Of a stretch of 64,000 nucleotides of DNA, positions 18,501 to 26,700 are shown in pieces. Source of the stretch: Gammaproteobacteria bacterium (GTDB lineage Bacteria; Pseudomonadota; Gammaproteobacteria; Competibacterales; Competibacteraceae); assembly GCA_024235135.1 (NCBI GenBank), contig JACKMZ010000012.1, positions 1 to 64,000 on the forward strand, written 5' to 3'. The notes below the pieces were generated by a model. That model worked only from the letters and a program-made list of their open reading frames with translations. It did not search any database and was not told the origin of the DNA. Both the position numbers and the translations under genes were made by a program. Numbering within the stretch: position 1 is the first letter of the stretch; each line of letters starts with the position of its first letter.

Positions 18501-18767
18501 CTCGATATGTCCTCCCTGGTAGGAACTGACCGCGATGCCCTGCGCGTCTTCCTGTAGCGCGGCGGTGACGATTTCCTGCACGGAGCGGTTATGGCCGAGG
18601 TGAATGACTTCCGCGCCGGTAGCTTGAAGGATGCGTCGCATGATGTTGATGGCGGCGTCGTGGCCATCGAACAGGCTGGTGGCGGTGACGAAACGGATCT
18701 TGCGCCGGCTCTGATATTTGCCGGACAGCGGCGGCTGGCTCTTGGGCTGGCTGACGACGGCGGACAT
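15492..18767 (-). CDS. icmF: Fused isobutyryl-CoA mutase (IcmF), adenosylcobalamin-dependent
   Basis: The 1091-residue protein joins a B12-binding domain (about 22-155, with DGHDAA and H36 as the expected cobalt ligand), a MeaB-like G-protein chaperone domain (P-loop GTGGAGKSS at about 213-221), and the acyl-CoA mutase barrel (about 540-1080). This order and length are those of IcmF, which interconverts isobutyryl-CoA and n-butyryl-CoA; some members act on isovaleryl/pivalyl-CoA. The ATG at 18767 is preceded by GAGGAG and begins MSAVVSQPKS; a longer frame from 18857 has no family support. The promoter carries a palindromic operator (18857-18886). The last codons are repeated downstream. Confidence 0.95.
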   Translation of the reverse strand: MSAVVSQPKSQPPLSGKYQSRRKIRFVTATSLFDGHDAAINIMRRILQATGAEVIHLGHNRSVQEIVTAALQEDAQGIAVSSYQGGHIEFYRYIIDLLKQHGGENIQVYGGGGGVIVAEEIQSLHAYGVARIFSPEDGQTLGLQGMINSMLEACDKDQTLYAPQSLDGLIQGKQRDLARFITAMENGELDNRLRRQILEQAKLTTVPVLGVTGTGGAGKSSLTDELIRRFRLDQDDHLKIALIAIDPSRRKSGGALLGDRIRMNAIDGPHIYMRSLATRHPGIEIPDHLDEVIAACKVAGFDLVVVETSGIGQGDSAIVSYVDLSLYVMTPEFGAASQLEKIDMLDFADIVAINKFDRKGGEDALRDVRKQMQRNREAFASRPEDMPAFGTIAAHFNDDGITALYQEVFRQLKERGLRTQTSHLLPPVGLKASSGKTIIVPTSRSRYLAEIAETVRDYHRTVDAQCDWLRRRQQLTEVRQLLSADNKSTADLDELLAKNEEFIDPRARRLIDTWPQIQESYSGDDFVAKIRDKEIRTPLTRTSLSNTRIPRVALPRFKDHGELLRFLLKENLPGRFPYTAGVFPFKRDDEDPARMFAGEGDAFRTNQRFKLLSQHSTAKRLSTAFDSVTLYGHDPHERPDIYGKVGNSGVSIATLEDMKVLYGGFDLCDPLTSVSMTINGPAPTILAMFLNTAIDQQIDRFIERNHRQPNAEERERIAAYTLQTVRGTVQADILKEDQGQNTCIFSTEFALKMMADIQEYFVQRQVRNFYSVSISGYHIAEAGANPISQLAFTLANGFTYVEAYLNRGMHIDDFAPNLSFFFSNGMDPEYTVMGRVARRIWATAMRFKYGGNERSQKLKYHIQTSGRSLHAQEMTFNDIRTTLQALIAIYDNCNSLHTNAYDEAITTPTAESVRRAMAIQLIINKEWGLAKNENPNQGSFVIDELTDLVEEAVLQEFERLAERGGVLGSMETGYQRGKIQEESLHYEMLKHDGSLPIVGVNTFRNPNPAPEEKPIELARSTEEEKQSQLNRLRAFQALHAGESEVMLERLEQAAIRNENVFAVLMDAVRCCSLGQITEALFEVGGKYRRSM

Positions 18768-18856
18768 GACGCTCCTCTCGATACGATTCCGGTGATGGGC
18801 GGTTTGATCGGTATCGGCGTGAACGACACCGAGCCTTATGGCCTTATTATGGTGCA

Positions 18857-18886
18857 ATCATATCATTACGTTTACGTAAACGGCAA
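18857..18886 (-). promoter_or_regulatory. icmF promoter with palindromic operator in the -35/-10 spacer
   Basis: On the minus strand, -35 TTGCCG (complement of 18881-18886) and -10 TATGAT (complement of 18857-18862) are 18 bases apart. A perfect 14-base palindrome CGTTTACGTAAACG (18869-18882) covers the end of the -35 element and most of the spacer. Placement inside the spacer is typical of MerR-family sites. The sequence resembles, from memory, LiuR-type operators of branched-chain amino acid and acyl-CoA catabolism genes in gammaproteobacteria. The regulator identity is inferred. Confidence 0.7.
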
Positions 18887-19044
18887 TTATCCATCGCCGG
18901 TTTTCGTGTTTCATTTGGTGTATTGTGCAGGGCTTAGGGCGGCGCACGGGTGGGACGGGTGTGCTTCCCGCCTAATCGTCGGTTCGGAGTACCGCGTGGA
19001 CCGTCCAACCTCGGTCGATTGATTCACTGACGTCATTGAGCAGC

Positions 19045-20214
19045 ATGACTGAAAAAGCCGACACGCCTCGGGCCAAGCCAGCCTCTAACGCACGCGCGGC
19101 CACTTTGCTGCGTTTACGCGGGCTGATTCGCAAGGAGTTTCTGCAGATTCGCCGGGACCCTAGCAGTATCGCCATCGCCTTCATAATGCCGGTGTTCCTG
19201 TTGTTGCTGTTCGGTTACGGGGTTTCTTTGGATGCCAAGGATGTGCCCATTGCGCTGGTCGTTGAACAGCCCAGCGCCGAGACGGCGAGTTTCATCGGCG
19301 CCTTCCGCAACGCCGGATATTTTCAACCCCATGTCATGCATGACATGCGAGTCGCGGTAAGCGCACTCCGGTCCCGGCAGGTCGACGGGATTGTACGGCT
19401 GCGTGCCGCGTTCACGCGAAAGCTGAAACAGGCCGACGGCGCACCGATTCAGGTCATCGTGAATGGCGTGGATGCCAATACCGCCCGCATGGTGCAAGGC
19501 TACGTGCAGGGCGTTTGGGCGGGGTGGTTGGAAAAAGAGGCCATGGCGCAGGGCGACACTCTCAATATGCCTGTCAAGATTGAACAGCGGGTCTGGTTCA
19601 ATGCCGAACTGCGCAGTCGTAATTTCCTGGTTCCCGGCTTGATCGCCGTGATCATGACTCTGATTGGAGCCTTGCTCACCGCCATGGTCATGGCAAGGGA
19701 GTGGGAACGGGGAACCTTGGAAGCTTTGCTGGTGACGCCGGTCGCGATAAGGGAAATCCTGATCGGTAAATTGATACCGTATTTCTTGCTGGGCATGGGG
19801 GGGTTGTTGTTGTCGGTGGCTATGGCGGTCTGGCTGTTCGGCGTGCCTCTGCGGGGTTCCCTGTGGGTACTGCTGGGTGCGGCGGCCTTGTTCTTGTTGG
19901 CCGCGTTAGGGATGGGTTTGCTGATTTCCATTATTACCCGGAGTCAGTTCGTCGCCGGGCAGATCGCCATCATCGTCACGTTTCTGCCGGCGTTTATCCT
20001 GTCGGGATTCATTTTCGACATCGGCAGCATGCCGCCTGTCGTGCAGATCCTGACTCATCTCATACCCGCTCGCTATTTCGTCACCATTCTGCAAACGGTA
20101 TTTTTGGCCGGCAACGTCTGGTCAGTGATCCTTCCCAACAGCCTGGCCTTGTTGCTGATGGCGGCGTTGTTCATGACGTTGGCCCGGAGCAAGGCTCACA
20201 AGCATCTGGAATGA
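19045..20214 (+). CDS. ABC-2 type transporter permease (YbhS/YhhJ-like)
   Basis: The 389-residue membrane protein (from ATG 19045) has an N-terminal helix after LIRKEFLQIRRDP, a large extracytoplasmic domain (about 50-185), then five helices. The ABC-2 signature MAREWERGTLEALLVTPV lies near residues 220-237. It resembles YbhS/YhhJ permeases of multidrug-type ABC exporters, which normally pair with an HlyD-like protein and an ATPase. A TTG nine bases upstream is in frame but less likely. It is followed after 3 bases by a second permease; no ATPase gene is adjacent. Confidence 0.88.
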   Translation: MTEKADTPRAKPASNARAATLLRLRGLIRKEFLQIRRDPSSIAIAFIMPVFLLLLFGYGVSLDAKDVPIALVVEQPSAETASFIGAFRNAGYFQPHVMHDMRVAVSALRSRQVDGIVRLRAAFTRKLKQADGAPIQVIVNGVDANTARMVQGYVQGVWAGWLEKEAMAQGDTLNMPVKIEQRVWFNAELRSRNFLVPGLIAVIMTLIGALLTAMVMAREWERGTLEALLVTPVAIREILIGKLIPYFLLGMGGLLLSVAMAVWLFGVPLRGSLWVLLGAAALFLLAALGMGLLISIITRSQFVAGQIAIIVTFLPAFILSGFIFDIGSMPPVVQILTHLIPARYFVTILQTVFLAGNVWSVILPNSLALLLMAALFMTLARSKAHKHLE

Positions 20215-20217
20215 CTT

Positions 20218-21327
20218 ATGTGGCAGCGAGTGTGGGCCTTGTTGATCAAGGAGTTTCTCGCCTTGATGAAGGACAAAAAAAGCCGTTTCGTGTTGATCGG
20301 ACCTCCCATCGTCCAGGTACTGGTGTTCGGCTACGCCGCCAGCTTCGACCTCAATGAAGTGCCCTACGCGGTGTACAACGAGGATCGAGGACAGGCCAGC
20401 CGCCAGTTGTTGGCCGCGTTTCAGGGTTCGCCGCATTTCCATCCGGCGGCGCAGATCGACCGTGCGGAGGCCATCGCGCCGTTGGTGGACAGTGCCCAAG
20501 TGTTGCTGGTCGTGCGCATCGGCCCGCAATTCAGTCGGCAATTGGCGTTGGGGCAGAGCGCGCCGCTACAGGTCATCGTCGATGGACGGGATTCCAACAC
20601 AGCCCTGATCGTCTTGAATTACATCAATCAAATTCTGCTTGAGTTCAACCGCCGATGGATGGTCGACCAGGGTGAAAGCGGTCCACCCGCCCATCTTGAG
20701 GTCCGTGCCTGGTTCAATCCCAATCTGGAAAGCCGCTGGTTTTTTGTGCCGGGCATTGCCGGAATGTTGATTCTGGTGGTGGCGATGTTGGTAACCGCGC
20801 TGTCGGTGGCGCGTGAGCGGGAACAAGGCACCTTCGATCAACTCCTGGTGACTCCCTTGCGGCCGGTGGAGATATTGCTGGGCAAGGCGTTGCCCGGTTT
20901 CATCATCGGTTTGGTGCAGGCCAGCGCCATCGTCCTGGTGGCCGTGTACTGGTTCGATGTGCCATTGCTGGGCAGCCTGTGGACGCTTTATACGGGTATC
21001 GTGCTGTTCCTGCTGTCGGTCATCGGCGTCGGGTTGATGATTTCATCGCTGGCGGTGACTCAGCAACAGGGGTTGCTGGGAGGGTTTCTGTTTCTGGTGC
21101 CCGCCAACATCCTCTCGGGCTTCGCCACGCCCATTGCCAATATGCCGCCGCTCGTTCAGGCCATTACCCTGATCAATCCGGTGCGTTATTTCATGGTGGT
21201 ATTGCGCGGCGTATTCCTGGAGGCGACGCCGTTTCATCTGTTGCTCGACCAATTCTGGCCGATGGCGGTGATAGCCGTGGTGTGTCTTGCGGTGGCGGGC
21301 GGCCTGTTCCGCCACCGCATGTACTGA
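20218..21327 (+). CDS. ABC-2 type transporter permease (YbhR-like)
   Basis: The 369-residue second permease of the pair begins MWQRVWALLIKEFLALMKDKKSR and has a periplasmic domain (about 45-170), then five or six helices. The AREREQGTFDQLLVTPLRP signature is near residues 198-216. It starts three bases after the first permease stops, so the two are coupled and probably form a heterodimeric membrane part. The ATPase and membrane-fusion genes usually found upstream in ybhGFSR-type operons are missing here, since the upstream neighbour is the divergent icmF. Confidence 0.88.
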   Translation: MWQRVWALLIKEFLALMKDKKSRFVLIGPPIVQVLVFGYAASFDLNEVPYAVYNEDRGQASRQLLAAFQGSPHFHPAAQIDRAEAIAPLVDSAQVLLVVRIGPQFSRQLALGQSAPLQVIVDGRDSNTALIVLNYINQILLEFNRRWMVDQGESGPPAHLEVRAWFNPNLESRWFFVPGIAGMLILVVAMLVTALSVAREREQGTFDQLLVTPLRPVEILLGKALPGFIIGLVQASAIVLVAVYWFDVPLLGSLWTLYTGIVLFLLSVIGVGLMISSLAVTQQQGLLGGFLFLVPANILSGFATPIANMPPLVQAITLINPVRYFMVVLRGVFLEATPFHLLLDQFWPMAVIAVVCLAVAGGLFRHRMY

Positions 21328-21346
21328 AGCCATGAAATGATGGCTT
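21327..21346. terminator. Possible weak bidirectional hairpin between convergent genes
   Basis: AAGCCAT (21327-21333) pairs with ATGGCTT (21340-21346) around a six-base loop, between the convergent ABC-2 permease and DUF4384 genes. There is no T-run on either side, so an intrinsic terminator is only possible. Confidence 0.3.
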
Positions 21347-21378
21347 GCCGTCGGACTGACGACGACCCGATGCGACGA

Positions 21379-22182
21379 TCAATGGTGTTCGAAATTCACC
21401 AGACTGATGCAGTCCGAACACAGGTTGTCCAAACGCTGGGTGGGCACGCTGAAAGACTCGGTTTCCGTCCAGGAGACCTGGGAGGATTCCTTGGAGGGAT
21501 CGTCCACGATACCGGCTAGGCCACGGGTCTTGAATCCTCCCCGGATATTGGCCTGCAACTTGTTGGCATGGGTTGTGTCCTTGCCGAGCCGAGCCTTGAC
21601 CAGGGCTTCGTATTGTTGTTCCAGTTCCTGGTTGGGCTCACGGAAAGCCAGGAAGATGATGCTTTCCGGACCCTTCTGATTATCCAGTTGGAAGGATTTG
21701 TCATCCGCGGGTAAATGGTAGGTTTTCCCCGCCTTGACGGGATTGAGATTGTTGACGGCCACGCCGCCGAAACTTTTCATGGGGAATAGCCGATAAATAG
21801 CCTGGCTGCTGTCTACCTGAAAGATGTAAACGTAGCTGTCTTCCTTGGGGGTGAACTGAATTTTGTAATGGTCTCCGGAAGCCAGCGTGCTGCCGTCGAC
21901 CAAGGGCTTCAGGTCACCTTGGCCATTCGGGCGGTAGACGTAATTCAATTTGAAACTCAGCGGCTTGGGCGCCTCGGGGGCGTTGGGTGTGAGGGACACC
22001 GTTTTGGCGCCCACGCCTTCCTGCGAAGGGGTGGTCGACACGGTGCCGGCAACGCCGCGGGTCTTGAGATCCTCGTCCGCGGCAGGTTCGCCCGCCGCGA
22101 GTGCCAAGGTGGTGCTGCCGAGCAACAGGCAGCCTAGCAGCGCCACGGTTGGGGAAGGCCAATGAAGGTGATTAGATTGCAT
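21379..22182 (-). CDS. Secreted DUF4384-domain protein
   Basis: The 267-residue product has a signal peptide (about 1-30, ending ALAAGEPA) and one DUF4384 domain (about 75-205). The domain is paralogous to the C-terminal domain of the kinase encoded just upstream: both share SGDHY, VYIFQVDS/VYIFQIDS, YRLFP/YQLFP, LNPVKAG/VNPVQAG and FQLD. The domain is flanked by two related peptides, TRGVAGTVSTTPS at 41-53 and TRGLAGIVDDPS at 219-230. The second closely matches a peptide in the OmpA-like protein of the same operon. A CxxC pair (CSDC) lies near the C-terminus. The ATG overlaps the kinase stop by 11 bases, indicating translational coupling. Function is unknown; location is predicted periplasmic or extracellular. 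Confidence 0.85.
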   Translation of the reverse strand: MQSNHLHWPSPTVALLGCLLLGSTTLALAAGEPAADEDLKTRGVAGTVSTTPSQEGVGAKTVSLTPNAPEAPKPLSFKLNYVYRPNGQGDLKPLVDGSTLASGDHYKIQFTPKEDSYVYIFQVDSSQAIYRLFPMKSFGGVAVNNLNPVKAGKTYHLPADDKSFQLDNQKGPESIIFLAFREPNQELEQQYEALVKARLGKDTTHANKLQANIRGGFKTRGLAGIVDDPSKESSQVSWTETESFSVPTQRLDNLCSDCISLVNFEHH

Positions 22183-23644
22183 GATCGCCTCGTGCTAAAT
22201 GTTCAAAGGTAAGTACCGGAATGGCATCGGCCTGGCCGGCCTGTTCGGCCTGCATGGACCGCAAAGTGCTTTTGATCTGATTGTGCAGTTCCCCGATTCG
22301 AGCCTGATCCTGAACCCGACGGGCTTCCATCAATGCAGCGTATTGATTTTCCAATTCGAGATTTTTGTCTCGGAACGCCAGGATATAGATTTGTTCCTGA
22401 CCGACTTGTTCGTCCAATTGGAAGGCCCGATCTTCGCCTGGCACGAAGTATTCCACTCCGGCTTGAACCGGATTGACGTTGGCGGCGGATTCACCCACGG
22501 CGGAATCGCTGGGAAACAATTGATACACCGCGCCAATACTGTCGATCTGGAAAATATAGACGAAGCCGCTCTGTGCCGGGACGAAGCTGAGGCGATAGTG
22601 ATCGCCTGAATGCAGGGCGCCGCCGTTTTTCAACGGGCTGAAATTATTCTGGTTGGCGAATCGGTAGGAGTATTTCACGTCCAGGGAGAGGCCGGTGGCT
22701 ACGGGATGTGGCCAGAAATGATAAGCTGCTCCGCCGATCAACCCTAGGATCAGCACCACAGCGGCGGCTATCCCAACGGACTTGGAGGCTCGTTTCCGGG
22801 TTTGCGCACGATTTCGGGGGTCGGTGGGCATTTCATCGGGGAGATCCGTGGTCCCGGTGAGGGCATCCACGGCCGCGACGCATTGTTCGGCATCGGCGAA
22901 GCGCCGGTCCGGATTCGGCGCGATAAGCTTGTCAAGGAGGGTCTGGTAACGGCTCAAGGATCGCGGCAAGCCTTCCATCAGACCTTGTTCGGTACGATTG
23001 GGCCGGCGGCCGACCAGCATTTCGTAGAAGATCAAGCCCAGGGAGTACAAATCGCTGCGTCCGTCCAATGGCTTGGCCTGCGCCTGTTCCGGGCTCATGT
23101 AAAGCAGCGTGCCGATGGACAGGCCGGTCGCCGTCAGATGAGCGGTGTCTTCGGTGGCTTTGGCGATGCCGAAATCGGACAGCACCGCGTTGTCGTCGTC
23201 GCGGAACAAGACATTGGCCGGTTTGACATCGCGATGAATAAAGCCCCGCTTATGGGCATGCGCCAGGGCGCTGGCCACCTGACGCAGGATAGCCAGGGCT
23301 TTTTTGGTGGGCATGCCTTGTTGAATTCGTTCCTTGAGGGTCCCGTGCTCGATGTATTCCATGACCATGTAATAGTGCCCATCGGATTCGCCAATATCGT
23401 GAATGGTCACGATATGGGGATGGCGCAATTGCCCGATGATTTTGCCTTCGTTGAGAAATCGCTGGCGGAACTCCTGATCTATGCTGAAGGCCGGGGCGAT
23501 TACCTTGATGGCGACAGGCCGTTCCAGAGCCGTTTGGGTCGCCAGATAGACCTTGCCCATGGCCCCGCTGCCTAGCACCCGTTGAATGTGATAGCCGGGG
23601 ATGGTAAGGGCTACCTCCGATACGATAGTGTCGTCTGTACTCAT
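22172..23644 (-). CDS. Membrane Ser/Thr protein kinase (PknB-like) with extracytoplasmic DUF4384 domain
   Basis: The 490-residue protein has a Hanks-type kinase domain (about 18-265): glycine loop LGSGAMGKV at 24-32, K47 in AIKVI, HRDVKPAN with catalytic D139, DFG with D157, and an MSPEQ segment at about 183-187. A single transmembrane helix (about 290-311) and a periplasmic DUF4384 domain (about 320-470) follow. This layout resembles receptor kinases that sense an envelope signal. No PASTA domains are present. The neighbouring DUF4384 protein may be a co-sensor or decoy of the sensor domain. A cognate phosphatase or FHA protein is not in the window. Confidence 0.92.
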   Translation of the reverse strand: MSTDDTIVSEVALTIPGYHIQRVLGSGAMGKVYLATQTALERPVAIKVIAPAFSIDQEFRQRFLNEGKIIGQLRHPHIVTIHDIGESDGHYYMVMEYIEHGTLKERIQQGMPTKKALAILRQVASALAHAHKRGFIHRDVKPANVLFRDDDNAVLSDFGIAKATEDTAHLTATGLSIGTLLYMSPEQAQAKPLDGRSDLYSLGLIFYEMLVGRRPNRTEQGLMEGLPRSLSRYQTLLDKLIAPNPDRRFADAEQCVAAVDALTGTTDLPDEMPTDPRNRAQTRKRASKSVGIAAAVVLILGLIGGAAYHFWPHPVATGLSLDVKYSYRFANQNNFSPLKNGGALHSGDHYRLSFVPAQSGFVYIFQIDSIGAVYQLFPSDSAVGESAANVNPVQAGVEYFVPGEDRAFQLDEQVGQEQIYILAFRDKNLELENQYAALMEARRVQDQARIGELHNQIKSTLRSMQAEQAGQADAIPVLTFEHLARGDHAI

Positions 23645-23689
23645 GTCTCGATGCTGATCCAGCGCATTGCAAGGGAAAGATAATTCAGG

Positions 23690-23716
23690 ATTCTAGCGCG
23701 GAATGACCATTCCGCG
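23690..23716 (-). promoter_or_regulatory. Inverted repeat with adjacent -10-like TAGAAT upstream of the kinase gene
   Basis: CGCGGAATG (23697-23705) and CATTCCGCG (23708-23716) form perfect 9-base arms around two bases. Just downstream on the minus strand is TAGAAT (complement of 23690-23695), a good -10 match, with no good -35 at the usual spacing. This fits an operator for an activator, or alternatively a hairpin after the autotransporter's upstream partner. It lies about 50 bases before the kinase ATG. Confidence 0.45.
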
Positions 23717-23764
23717 GAGCCATGGGCCTTCGTGGAACGGTATCCGGAGGCTTACGGTGGCGCG

Positions 23765-26700
23765 CTAAAAGTCCCAGCGAAACTCGGCCGAGATCGTGTG
23801 ATCTTCCAGGTTGTTGTAATCGAGCAGAGTTCGGTAGCGCAGCACGGCGGAAGCGCCCCCGCTGAATTGGGCCGATACGCCTATTCCGAAACGGAAATAA
23901 TCGCGTTCCACGGGATCGGTAGCCAATTCAAAGAAGTTGTCGGGAACGCCGGCGCCTTCTATGAAAGTACCGCGCACCACCCGGTTATTGTCCTTGAATT
24001 CGTGCAGCCACTTGAGTTCCACCTGCGGTTCCAAAGTACCCCAGGATTGGCTGAACAGATACCCGATCTGCCCACCCAGCGTGAGTGTCAAGGATTCCAG
24101 ATCCTGGTCGTCTACGCCAACGGCCCACGCTGAACCCGCGTTGTTGTTATTCGCGTGTTCCTGGTAGTCATCTACCTGTACATCGAGATAACTCAGACGG
24201 ATTTCCGGGCCGTATGTCAGATTACCCCGGCCGAATTCATAACCCGCTCCCAGATCGATGTAAAACTGCCGGCCGTTGTAATCCGCGTCGAAGCTCTGGT
24301 TGACGGCGGCATCCTGCAGTTGATAGAGGACGTTACGGCGTTGGTCATAGTTCATCCAGCCGTAATTGATCAGGCCATCGAGATAGAATCGCTCGGATTG
24401 GTAATATGTGCCATACAAGGTAAGAGTATAACCCTGGCTATCCAGAGAACCGCCGTGGCTGTCGATGTCGGAACCGGTCGAACTGTACGAGAAAGCGGCG
24501 CCCCCGACCCACTGATCGGTGAAACGATAATCGGCGCCCACGGTCAGCCCGTAGGTTTCAAAATCGTAACCGGCCTGTTCGTCGGTTTCGTCCTTATTGC
24601 CCCAGTTGAGCGTCCCGGCGGCGAATATGCCGAGGCCGCCCAGATCGTGGCTGGGCTCGGAGGTGGGCCCGCCACCGCCGAGATTGGCCATCAAATAACG
24701 CAAGTCCTGGCCGGATAGGGTCCAGCCGCCCCGATTCAGATTCAGGCGGTCGATATTGATGCCGTTGATTCCGTTACGCAACGAAAACAGTCGCGTTCTA
24801 ATATTGGCGGACTGGGTTTGCACACTGGTTTGCGTGGTATCGACGGCCGTGCCGATGGAAGCAGGGGTGATTTGTTCCAAAGCCGGTCCCGCCTGCGGGT
24901 CGCCCTTCAAGGCGGCTTCGACCAAGGCGTCGCAATCGCGCAGAAATTCCGCGCTGGCCGTGCGATCGTAGCATAAGCCGCCGATGGCCTGGCCGACGGA
25001 TTGCGCGTTGGGATTTTCAGTCAGATCTTCGAGAGTTTCCTGTACCTGCTCCTTGGTCAGAGTCACCGTAACCGATACCGTCGCCGTGTCATTGCCGATA
25101 CCGTCGCTGACGGTGTAAGTGAAGCTGTCATTGCCTTGGAAACTGGCGTCGGAAGTATAGTCGATGGTGCCATCGCCCTGGATGGCGGCCTCGCCGTTAG
25201 CGGGTTTGCCGACCTGGACAACGGTCAGCGGCGAGCCCACGTCGTTGGCTAGCACCGGAATGGCCACCGTTTGTCCCGTTACGGCGGTTGCGGAATCATC
25301 CACGGCATCCAGCTTTGGCGCTATCACGGTGACGGTCACCGTGGCCGTGTCGTTGGCTATGCCATCACTGATGGTGTAGGTGAACGTATCGACACCCGCG
25401 AAGTTCGTGGCCGGGGTGTAGGTGATGGTGCCATCCGCGTTGGCGACGGCTGTTCCGTTCGCGGGTTTGCTGACTTGGACGATGGCCAGGTTGGAGCCGA
25501 CATCGTTGGCCAGCACGGCGATGGCGACAGCCTGTCGAGCGGGTGTGCTGGCCGCGTCGTTGACGGCGTCGAGATTGGGCGCGGTCACCGTGACCGTGAC
25601 CGTGGCGGTGTCCGTGCTGATTCCGTCGCTGATGGTGTAGGTAAACGTGACGATGCCGACGAAACCCGTGGCGGGCGTGAAAGTAATCGAATCGTCCGCG
25701 TTGACGACCGCGCTTCCGCTGCTGGGTGTACTGACCTGGGTGATGGAGAGACCGGAGCCAATATCGTTGTTCAGCACATTGATGCTGACCGGGGTATTCG
25801 CCGGGGTAACGGCCGTATCGTTCACGGCGTTCAAGTTCGGCGCCGTGACGGTGACGGTCACCGTGGCCGTGTCGGATTGGCCGAAGCTGTCGGTGACCGT
25901 GTAGTTGAAGCTGTCGCTGCCATTGGCGAAACCGACGTGCGGAGTATAAGTAATCGTACCGTCGCCGTTGATCACGGCGTTGCCGTTGGCCGGAATGGTG
26001 ATGTGAGTGACCGATAGGCTAGTCCCGGAATCGTTGGCGAGCACGTTGATGGTGACGGGGGTAGCGGCCGGAGTGGAGGCGGTATCGTCGACGGCGTTGA
26101 GTCCGGGGGGATTGACGGTGACGGTGACGGTGGCCGTGTCGGATTGGCCAAAGGCGTCGACGATGGTGTAAGTGAAGCTGTCGTTGGGCGGGCTGGCGAA
26201 GCCGGCGTCCGGTGTATAGGTAATGGTGCCGTCGGTACCGCCGTTGTTGATCGTGACGCTGCCATGTGCAGGATCGGACGCATCACTGATGGCAATCCCG
26301 GTCCCGGAATCATTGGCGAACACATTGATGGTGACGGGGGCGCCAGCCGGTGTGGAGGCGGTATCATCGACAGCGTCGATAGCCGGTGGGATGACGGTGA
26401 CGGTGACGGTGGCCGTGTCAACTTGCCCGTAGCTGTCGAAGACCGTATAGGTAAAGGTGTCGTTGGGCGGGCTGGCGAAGTCGCTGTTGGGGGTATAGGT
26501 GACGTTCCCGGCGCTATCCCAAACCACGTTGCCGTGCGTGGGATTGGACACGTCGCTCAGTACCAGATCGGTGCCGGTGTCGTTGGTCAACACATTGAAG
26601 TTGACGGGTTCGGTGGCATTAGTGCTCGTTGTGTCGTCAACCGCATCAATGGGGGGGCCGGCGCCCACGCCACTCAAATTCGCGGTAACCGAAAAAGGCG

